Positions 6,873-12,580 of a stretch of DNA of 17,032 bases are shown one piece after another. Below the pieces are notes generated by a model, which worked only from the letters and a program-made list of their open reading frames with translations, made no database searches and had not been told where the DNA came from. Position numbers and translations under genes: made by a program. Numbering within the stretch: position 1 is the first letter of the stretch; each line of letters starts with the position of its first letter. Source of the stretch: Actinomycetota bacterium (lineage in GTDB: Bacteria > Actinomycetota > Humimicrobiia > Humimicrobiales > Humimicrobiaceae); NCBI GenBank assembly GCA_018399435.1, contig JAGYOJ010000009.1:1-17032 (forward strand). The letters are read 5' to 3'.

Positions 6873-8219
6873 ATGGGCGATGAATTTAGAAAGCTTAAGT
6901 TTGGTTTTATGAATCTTGCTTTAGATTTTCTTGAAAAAGAAGATTTGGAAGCAGCTACTAATTATGCAAATGATGCGAAAGAGTATTTAGAGAAGGATTT
7001 AGGCGTCACAGTTGTAGAATCTGCCCCTTCTATAGACAGCAGGGCTAAATCCAAGGAGGCATGGAAAAAGTTTAAAAAAGAAGATGTTGATGCTGTTGTA
7101 ATATTTAATGGTACATTTAGTACAGGTGAAGTAGCAACTGAAACTATTAGGAACCTTGAAGTGCCCTACCTTATTTGGGGCATTGAAGAATTTGCTATAA
7201 GCAGGCATAATTTTACAGGATCCATGGTAGGGGTTATGCCTTTAGGCACTGTTTTTAAAAACTTTAATAGGACTTTTTCTTTTGCTTATGGAAACGTTAA
7301 AAGTGGAAAACCTAAAAAAAATGTAGACAAATTTGTAAAAGCTGTAAAAGCAATATCATTTCTTAGGGAAGCTACTATTGGCGTAATAGGAATGAGGCCA
7401 GATGGATTTGAAATTTCAGATTTTGATGAACTTGCTATTAAAAACAAGTTTGGGACAACCATAACTAAAATTTCCATGTATGGTTTTTCTGATTTAATTA
7501 AGAGCATACCAGAAGAAGAAATAGATAAAGACATGGAAATACAAAAAGAGATATTTGATATTGATGAAAAAGACTTGAAAGAAGCAAGGGGATTATCAAG
7601 AGTATATCTTGCTACCAAGAAAATTATTGAAGAAAATGGCTTAAATGCTTATGCTCCTGATTGCTGGCCTGAATTAAGGGATGAGGACGAGACGCCAATA
7701 TGTCCGGCAAATGGCAGGTGCAATGTGGAAGGGGTTATGGCATCTTGTGAATGTGATGTAGACGGCGCATTAACTTTAATGGTACAGAATGTACTGGCAG
7801 GATCACCCCCATGGTTTGCAGATTTTGTTAATATCATTGAAGAAAATGACACTTTGCTTTTCTGGCATGGCGGTAATGCCCCATATAATTTATCATCTAA
7901 AAAACCCAAAATTGCTAAAGTTTTTGGAGGCCTGTCACAAAATTCTTCACTTAAAAGCGGAAAGGCAACGGTTTGCAGGCTTAATTCCATAAGGGGAGAG
8001 TTTGTGCTGCATGCAGGTATTGGAGAAGTAATAGAAACAGACTTGCTTCTAAAGGGAAGCAATCTTTCAATTAGAATGGAAGGCGGAAATTTAGAATTTG
8101 TAGAATCTTTGCTAGAAAATGGCATTCCGCACCATAATGCAATAGTTTATGGTAATATATTAGAAGAATTAGAAGAATTTGCAAAACTTATGCAAATACC
8201 CTTTATAGCTAAAAAATAA
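6873..8219 (+). CDS. L-fucose isomerase-like protein (FucI/AraA superfamily)
   Basis: A 448-residue protein with the two-part architecture of the L-fucose/L-arabinose isomerase superfamily, whose members interconvert aldoses and ketoses using a divalent metal. The C-terminal half has CWPEL (Glu267), the diagnostic CECDVDGALT segment (Asp295/Asp297), WHGGNAP (His332) and a late His pair (420-421), all candidate metal ligands or catalytic residues. It is shorter than true FucI (near 590 residues) and closer to the shorter uncharacterised FucI-like proteins. One characterised relative of this general type, recalled from the sulfo-transaldolase pathway, isomerises sulfoquinovose, so a 6-deoxy or 6-substituted hexose is possible. 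The ATG at 6873 has AAAGGAGG upstream. Five cysteines cluster near the active site. Superfamily call is sound; substrate is unknown. Confidence 0.8.
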   Translation: MGDEFRKLKFGFMNLALDFLEKEDLEAATNYANDAKEYLEKDLGVTVVESAPSIDSRAKSKEAWKKFKKEDVDAVVIFNGTFSTGEVATETIRNLEVPYLIWGIEEFAISRHNFTGSMVGVMPLGTVFKNFNRTFSFAYGNVKSGKPKKNVDKFVKAVKAISFLREATIGVIGMRPDGFEISDFDELAIKNKFGTTITKISMYGFSDLIKSIPEEEIDKDMEIQKEIFDIDEKDLKEARGLSRVYLATKKIIEENGLNAYAPDCWPELRDEDETPICPANGRCNVEGVMASCECDVDGALTLMVQNVLAGSPPWFADFVNIIEENDTLLFWHGGNAPYNLSSKKPKIAKVFGGLSQNSSLKSGKATVCRLNSIRGEFVLHAGIGEVIETDLLLKGSNLSIRMEGGNLEFVESLLENGIPHHNAIVYGNILEELEEFAKLMQIPFIAKK

Positions 8220-8242
8220 TCTTTTATAAAAGAGGAGGCAAT

Positions 8243-9718
8243 ATGAAAAAGTACAAGCTATTTATTAATAATGAGTGGGTAGATGCAGAAGATAATAAAA
8301 CTTTTGTATCAACTTGCCCTGCTACGGGGGAAGAGTTAGCGGAACTAGCGCTTGCTTCAGAAAATGATGTTGATAAAGCTGTTAAAGCAGCTAGGGCAGC
8401 TTTTCCTAAATGGGCTGCTAAAAGTGGTGACGAGAGAGCTAATTTGATGATGAAAGCAATGGATATAATGAAAAGCAGGTATGATGAATTAGCAGAAATT
8501 GAAGCAAAAGATGTAGGAAAACCCATAAAAGAAACCTCGGGCACAGACATAGAATATGCTTTGATGGCTATGGAATATTTTTCTAATAAGGCCAGGCAAA
8601 TAAGGGGAGATGAGGTTCCAATAGCAGGAGGAGATACATTATGTTATGAAACCTGGGAACCATATGGCGTAGTTGGCTCAATTATTCCCTGGAATTTCCC
8701 AATACATATAGCGACAAGGACTATATGCCCTGCCTTATCTGCAGGAAATGCGGTAGTATTAAAAGCTTCTTCATTAGCTCCAATAACTTGCCAAATTTTA
8801 GGTGAAATTTTTACAGAAGCCGGTTACCCCGAAGGTGTCCTTAATATAGTTTCAGGGTCAGGAAGTGTGACTGGAGAAGCTATGTTAGTCCATCCAGATA
8901 TTGATATGATTTCATTTACAGGCTCTACTGCAGTAGGAAGAAGATGCATGCAGGCAGCTGCTGAATCAAACCTAAAAAAGGTTATTCTTGAGCTTGGAGG
9001 CAAGGGCCCATTTATAGCTGCTAAAGACTGTAAAGTAAGTGATGCTGTAAATTCATTAATTTTAGGCTTTTGCTTCATGCAGGGTGAAGTTTGCTGTGCT
9101 TCCACAAGGCTATATGCCCATGAAGACATATATGATGAATTTGTAGATTTATTGGTAAAAAGATGCAATTCAGTAAAACTTGGCGATATTATGGATCCAG
9201 AGACACAAATGGGTTCATTAATAGATGAAAATCAATTTAAAACAGTTGATGGATATGTGCAAAGGGCTGTAAAAGATGGTGCTAAATTATTATGCGGTGG
9301 AGAAAGAAAAACTGAACCGCCAATGGATAAAGGTTACTTCTATCCTCCAACAGTTCTAGAAGTTAATGATAATAAGATGGAATGCGTGCAGGAAGAAATA
9401 TTTGGGCCGGTAGTTACAGCTATGAAATACAGGGATTTTGATGAAGCTTTGGAATTGGCAAATGATACTGTATATGGGCTTGGAGCTACTGTTTGGAGCG
9501 AAGATGTAAGAAAACTTGTTAAAGCTACCAGGACATTTGACGCGGGCATAGTCTGGATGAACACAAATGTTATGTCTAAAATAGAAGCATCTTATGGCGG
9601 CAATAAGTTAAGCGGAATAGGACGTGAAGGCGGAATTGTTGGATTAATGGAATACATGAAATGCAAGAATAATGTTCTTTTCCTAGGCGAAGAGGGCAAT
9701 TACTATGATTTTAAATAA
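8243..9718 (+). CDS. NAD(P)-dependent aldehyde dehydrogenase (classical ALDH family)
   Basis: Complete 491-residue ALDH that would oxidise an aldehyde to its acid. The catalytic set is present with canonical spacing: Asn151 in PWNFP, Glu250 in LELGGKGP and nucleophile Cys284 in GEVCCASTR. EEIFGPVV lies in the last third. It is a hydrolytic betaine- or lactaldehyde-dehydrogenase-like enzyme, not the CoA-acylating type usual in BMC cores. Neither terminus (start MKKYKLFINN, end EEGNYYDFK) looks like a compartment-targeting helix, so it is probably cytosolic. AGAGGAGG precedes the ATG. It lies 23 bp after the isomerase gene and is followed by a terminator-like hairpin. A plausible job is clearing the aldehyde released by the aldolase downstream. 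Confidence 0.9.
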   Translation: MKKYKLFINNEWVDAEDNKTFVSTCPATGEELAELALASENDVDKAVKAARAAFPKWAAKSGDERANLMMKAMDIMKSRYDELAEIEAKDVGKPIKETSGTDIEYALMAMEYFSNKARQIRGDEVPIAGGDTLCYETWEPYGVVGSIIPWNFPIHIATRTICPALSAGNAVVLKASSLAPITCQILGEIFTEAGYPEGVLNIVSGSGSVTGEAMLVHPDIDMISFTGSTAVGRRCMQAAAESNLKKVILELGGKGPFIAAKDCKVSDAVNSLILGFCFMQGEVCCASTRLYAHEDIYDEFVDLLVKRCNSVKLGDIMDPETQMGSLIDENQFKTVDGYVQRAVKDGAKLLCGGERKTEPPMDKGYFYPPTVLEVNDNKMECVQEEIFGPVVTAMKYRDFDEALELANDTVYGLGATVWSEDVRKLVKATRTFDAGIVWMNTNVMSKIEASYGGNKLSGIGREGGIVGLMEYMKCKNNVLFLGEEGNYYDFK

Positions 9719-9738
9719 TTAATTCTTTAACAATAATT

Positions 9739-9780
9739 TGGAGAGGCCATTAAATATGGCTGCTCCATTTGTAATTTTTT
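9739..9780 (+). terminator. Hairpin with downstream T-run, probable (partial) terminator
   Basis: GGAG (9740-9743) and GGCCAT (9745-9750) pair with ATGGCT (9756-9761) and CTCC (9763-9766), with one A/G mismatch and one G-T wobble, around a TAAAT loop. ATTTGTAA then TTTTTT follows to 9780; the main T-run is a few bases late. This falls in a 121-bp gap between the aldehyde dehydrogenase and the 2-hydroxyacid dehydrogenase genes, so it may end or attenuate the upstream transcript. I see no convincing promoter in the remaining gap. Confidence 0.55.
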
Positions 9781-9839
9781 AAAAATTGCTATAGGATTAA
9801 ATGATTTTATTGCAGTAACTTGATAAGAGGATGATATTG

Positions 9840-10808
9840 ATGGCAAAGGATAGTTTTAAGATAGTTTTTACTGATTTTGATTTTGGAAATATTGATTATG
9901 AGAGAAGTCTTTTAGAAGATATAGACTGTGAGATTGTTGAAGCGCAGAGCCAAGATGAAGATGTTTTAGCCAAAGAATGTGAAGATGCTGACGCACTACT
10001 GGTACAATATGCGCCTATATCAGAAAAAGTTATAGATAATATGAAAAATTGTAAAGTTGTTTCCAGGTATGGTGTCGGTGTTGATTCTGTAGATTTAGAA
10101 GCTGCAACAAAAAAAGGCATAAGCGTTTGTAATGTGCCTAATTATTGTTTAAATGAAGTGGCAGACCATAGCTTAGCTCTTATCTTGTCTCTTGGCAGGA
10201 AAATTGTTGCATTATCAAATGCAGCAAAAAGCGGCACTTGGGATGCTGTTGGTGTTGGCAAACCAATATTTAACTTCCAGGAGCAAGTATTAGGCATAGT
10301 AGGATTTGGAAGAATACCGCAGCACCTTTATCCTAAAGCAGATGCCCTTTTTGGTAAAATACTGGTATATGACCCTTATGTTTCAGATGAAATTAAAGAT
10401 AAATTTAATATTACTATGGCCAGTTTTTATGAAATACTTGTAAATTCTTACTTTATATCTATACATTGCCCTTTAAATGATTCAACTTTTCATATGTTTG
10501 ATGAACGTGAATTTCAACTTATGAAACCTACAACATTTGTTGTAAATACTTCTAGGGGTGGTATTATTAACACCAAATCATTATACCTGGCTTTAATAAA
10601 CGGGCATTTAGCTGGGGCTGGGCTAGATGTATTGGAAGAAGAGCCTCCAGGCATGGATAATGAATTAGTAAAACTGGATAATGTAATAGTTACTCCCCAT
10701 GCGGGATTTTATTCTGAATCTTCTATTAAAGATTTAAAAACGAAATGGGTTCAGAATGTGGTTAAGGTATTAAAGGGCGAAGAACCACATAATGTTGTAA
10801 ATAAATAG
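9840..10808 (+). CDS. D-isomer-specific 2-hydroxyacid dehydrogenase (PGDH/CtBP-like)
   Basis: NAD-dependent oxidoreductase of 322 residues that would reduce a 2-keto acid (for example glyoxylate, hydroxypyruvate or pyruvate) or run in reverse. The Rossmann motif is GFGRIP (155-160) with Asp178 as the ribose-binding acid. The catalytic triad is Arg239 (TSRGG), Glu268 (EEEPP) and His287 (TPHAGF). The third glycine of GxGxxG is replaced by Pro160, which is less usual. An ATG at 9831 is in frame but directly abuts AAGAGG, so the ATG at 9840, with AAGAGGA about 8 bp upstream, is preferred. It is grouped with the aldolase and shell gene and could regenerate NAD used by the other dehydrogenases. Family call is firm, substrate unknown. 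Confidence 0.85.
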   Translation: MAKDSFKIVFTDFDFGNIDYERSLLEDIDCEIVEAQSQDEDVLAKECEDADALLVQYAPISEKVIDNMKNCKVVSRYGVGVDSVDLEAATKKGISVCNVPNYCLNEVADHSLALILSLGRKIVALSNAAKSGTWDAVGVGKPIFNFQEQVLGIVGFGRIPQHLYPKADALFGKILVYDPYVSDEIKDKFNITMASFYEILVNSYFISIHCPLNDSTFHMFDEREFQLMKPTTFVVNTSRGGIINTKSLYLALINGHLAGAGLDVLEEEPPGMDNELVKLDNVIVTPHAGFYSESSIKDLKTKWVQNVVKVLKGEEPHNVVNK

Positions 10809-10831
10809 TATTTTGAAAGGAGATTTGTATT

Positions 10832-12019
10832 ATGGATATACCGGAAGGTGTAATAGTTGCAATGCTTACACCGTTTGATGAAGAAGGTAGAGTGAGTGAA
10901 GTTGAGGTAAGAAGGTTTGTTGATTTTTTAATAAACAAGGGCGTTGACGGCCTTTTCCCGGTAGCATCTTGTGGGGAATATACGCATATGGATATGGCAG
11001 AGAGGAAATTCTTAATTGATGTTGTAGTTGATGAAGCGCAGGGAAGAGTTCCTATTATACCAGGATCTGGGGCAACTTGTTACCATAAATCAATTGAAAT
11101 GGCTAATTATGCTAAAGAAAAGGGCTGTGAGGCAGTAGTTTTGCACGGGCCATACTTTTTTCAAAATGCCCAAGAAGTTGTTGAAGGCCATTTGAGGAAA
11201 GTGGCAGAATCAGTAGATATTCCAATCTTTTTATATAATATTCCATTCTTTGCAAATGAAATTACCCCAAAAATGGCAGAAAAGCTATGTGAAATGCCTA
11301 ATGTAGTGGGGATAAAAGATTCTTCAGGCAATATGGTAAATGTTATGAACCTATTGGAAATGACAAGAAAGATAGACCCCGATTTTAGGGTATTGGTTGG
11401 CGCTGAGGAAATTATGTTGCCAGCCCTAATGATGGGAGGAAAAGGCTGCATGACTGCAACTGCTGGTATAATGCCTGAATTTATGGTTGGGGTTTATGAG
11501 AATTTTAAAAACCAAAACATCCAAAATGCCTATAATTTACAGTTTGCCATATTGTCCCTTATAAGGGAGATGAAGAGCGTTAATTTCCCCCAAGGTTTTA
11601 AAGAAGCTCTTGATCTCAGGGGCATAAAAGTAGGGCCGCCTAAAATGAATTATCCCGAATCTAGCTTAAATAAGATATCTGATCTTAAAACCAGGCTAGA
11701 GCTTGAAATGAAAAATTTGCTTGATAAATATTTTACAGGGATTCCGTTAAAATATAGGGCGGACAAGCAATTTACGCAAAAATATAGTTATCCGGCACCT
11801 GAACCAGGGAAAGTGGGAGAAAAAAAATACCCTGATTGTTTGGTTTGTGGAATGTGTGATGGAGATGTTGAATGTAAAGTTGCTCCATGCGAGAATATGC
11901 CTGATAATATAGATACAAGCAAAAGAGTAGAAACTGAAAAACTTTCAGATGATATAAATGAAGATCAGTTAAAAGAAATAATTTCAAACACTATTAAGAA
12001 AGTTCTTGAAAATAACTAA
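10832..12019 (+). CDS. DapA/NanA-family aldolase with Cys-rich linker and putative BMC-targeting tail
   Basis: Class I aldolase of the dihydrodipicolinate synthase / N-acetylneuraminate lyase family, which cleaves or forms 2-keto acids via pyruvate. The Schiff-base Lys162 (GIKDSSG), Tyr135 (LYNIP), Tyr108 and the SCGE loop (46-49, normally TTGE) are in place, so it should be active. Family members are about 290-300 residues; this one is 395. The extra C-terminus has a linker, five cysteines at 336, 339, 342, 348 and 353 (CX2CX2CX5CX4C), a polar stretch, and a terminal amphipathic helix at about 374-395 (DQLKEIISNTIKKVLENN). Such helices after a flexible linker are the known encapsulation peptides of BMC cargo, and a BMC-H gene starts 19 bp downstream. 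A 2-keto-3-deoxy-sugar-acid aldolase is most likely. AAAGGAG precedes the ATG. Confidence 0.88.
   Translation: MDIPEGVIVAMLTPFDEEGRVSEVEVRRFVDFLINKGVDGLFPVASCGEYTHMDMAERKFLIDVVVDEAQGRVPIIPGSGATCYHKSIEMANYAKEKGCEAVVLHGPYFFQNAQEVVEGHLRKVAESVDIPIFLYNIPFFANEITPKMAEKLCEMPNVVGIKDSSGNMVNVMNLLEMTRKIDPDFRVLVGAEEIMLPALMMGGKGCMTATAGIMPEFMVGVYENFKNQNIQNAYNLQFAILSLIREMKSVNFPQGFKEALDLRGIKVGPPKMNYPESSLNKISDLKTRLELEMKNLLDKYFTGIPLKYRADKQFTQKYSYPAPEPGKVGEKKYPDCLVCGMCDGDVECKVAPCENMPDNIDTSKRVETEKLSDDINEDQLKEIISNTIKKVLENN
11837..11890 (+). other. Five-cysteine cluster in the aldolase extension
   Basis: Codons 336-353 encode CLVCGMCDGDVECKVAPC, spacing CX2CX2CX5CX4C. This lies outside the aldolase fold, between core and targeting helix. 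The spacing could bind zinc or an iron-sulfur cluster or form disulfides; none of these can be decided here, and it is not a standard ferredoxin motif because the CX2CX2C run has no fourth Cys followed by Pro at the usual CX3CP distance. Confidence 0.7.
11951..12016 (+). other. Putative encapsulation peptide coding segment
   Basis: Codons 374-395 encode the C-terminal amphipathic helix of the aldolase. Leu380, Ile383, Ile384, Ile388, Val391 and Leu392 fall on one face (i, i+3/4, i+7/8, i+11/12) and charged or polar residues on the other. This is the pattern of known PduP/PduD-type targeting helices, which bind shell hexamers. Pattern seen; function inferred from it and the adjoining shell gene. 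Confidence 0.65.
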
Positions 12020-12038
12020 GTAGAAAGGGATTAAAAAG

Positions 12039-12302
12039 ATGAATGAAGCGATTGGGCTTATAGAAACCAGAGGCTTAGTAGGTTCAATTGAAGCTGCTGA
12101 TGCAATGGTAAAAGCTGCAAATGTAAAATTAATTTCAAAAGCTTATGTCGGTGGCGGTCTTGTAACTGTAGTTGTTGAAGGAGATGTAGGAGCGGTAAAA
12201 TCAGCAGTGGATGCTGGCAGTGCTGCTGCTAAAAGAGTAGGTGAATTAGTTTCCGTTCACGTAATACCAAGGCCCCATGAAGATACCGTAAAAATATTGT
12301 AA
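12039..12302 (+). CDS. Bacterial microcompartment shell protein, BMC-H hexamer type
   Basis: Single-domain BMC protein (Pfam BMC fold) of 87 residues, the size of PduA, EutM and CcmK. It starts NEAIGLIETRGLVGSIEAAD and continues with the pore-loop segment VGGGLVTVVVEGDVGAVK, then AVDAGSAAAKRVGE and the closing strand VSVHVIPRPHEDT. The pore loop is GGG (38-40), without a bulky or charged side chain, so the central pore could be fairly open. Such proteins form hexamers that tile the facets of protein organelles enclosing enzymes that make reactive aldehydes. It is the last gene of the cluster, 19 bp after the aldolase, with AAAGGGA upstream. No BMC-P vertex or BMC-T gene is in the window, so a closed shell needs genes from elsewhere. 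Confidence 0.93.
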   Translation: MNEAIGLIETRGLVGSIEAADAMVKAANVKLISKAYVGGGLVTVVVEGDVGAVKSAVDAGSAAAKRVGELVSVHVIPRPHEDTVKIL

Positions 12303-12331
12303 AAAACAAATTTTTTTGTTTTCACCATTTA

Positions 12332-12360
12332 TTGAATAAACAAAATAATTGTGATAACAT
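12332..12360 (+). promoter_or_regulatory. Candidate sigma-70-type promoter for the structured RNA / alaS
   Basis: TTGAAT at 12332-12337 (-35, 4 of 6 matches) and TAACAT at 12355-12360 (-10, 4 of 6) are separated by 17 bp. The predicted start, 12366-12368, coincides with the first base of the closing stem of the RNA described next. That agreement is the main support, as each hexamer alone is weak. Confidence 0.5.
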
Positions 12361-12366
12361 CAAAAT

Positions 12367-12550
12367 TGGATACTCTGATTGGTTCGTAATTAAAGTTAAT
12401 TTTTGTGCCAACAAATTAACTTTGGAAGCTCAAACTTTACCTGTGGCGTACAAGCCCGTCTAACGGGACTTATAAAGCAGATAGGAGAGCATCCACCTGC
12501 TGAGGCAGGGCATAAAAAACTTGTCTAATTACGGCCAAATGGAGTATCCA
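12367..12550 (+). ncRNA. Structured RNA of about 184 nt upstream of alaS, family not assigned
   Basis: The 278-bp gap between the shell gene and alaS folds extensively. The closing stem pairs TGGATACTC (12367-12375) with GAGTATCCA (12542-12550), then TTGG with CCAA (12379-12382 / 12535-12538), then CGTAATTA with TAATTACG (12385-12392 / 12526-12533). Inside are an 11-bp hairpin (12392-12402 / 12413-12423), a stem ACAAG/CTTGT (12450-12454 / 12520-12524) enclosing hairpins CCCG/CGGG (12455-12467) and CCTGC/GCAGG (12496-12509). GCCA in the first hairpin loop (12407-12410) can pair with TGGC (12444-12447), a possible pseudoknot. TTTTATT follows the last stem and could aid termination. Size and closing stem resemble 6S RNA, but the multi-hairpin interior does not; a raiA-like RNA or an alaS leader element are alternatives. 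No T-box motif is present. Confidence 0.65.
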
Positions 12551-12580
12551 TTTTATTAAAATAAGGAAATTTTCTATAAA

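Noticed and set aside
7649..8125. 158-codon open frame on the minus strand inside the FucI-like gene
   Set aside because: It is antisense to a well-supported gene, Ser/Pro-rich without any recognisable motif, and has no clear ribosome binding site. Other minus-strand frames in the window look the same.
8243..9718. Aldehyde dehydrogenase as a CoA-acylating BMC core enzyme
   Set aside because: It has the hydrolytic ALDH catalytic set (Asn151, Glu250, Cys284) and neither terminus carries an amphipathic targeting helix.
12302..12323. AT-only inverted repeat (AAAACAAA / TTTGTTTT) after the shell gene as a terminator
   Set aside because: It contains only one G-C pair and would form a weak stem; the T-rich arm may still help transcription end, but I would not annotate it.
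12303..12580. T-box riboswitch expected upstream of alaS in low-GC Gram-positives
   Set aside because: No AGGGTGGNACCGCG-like antiterminator sequence and no following terminator hairpin are present.
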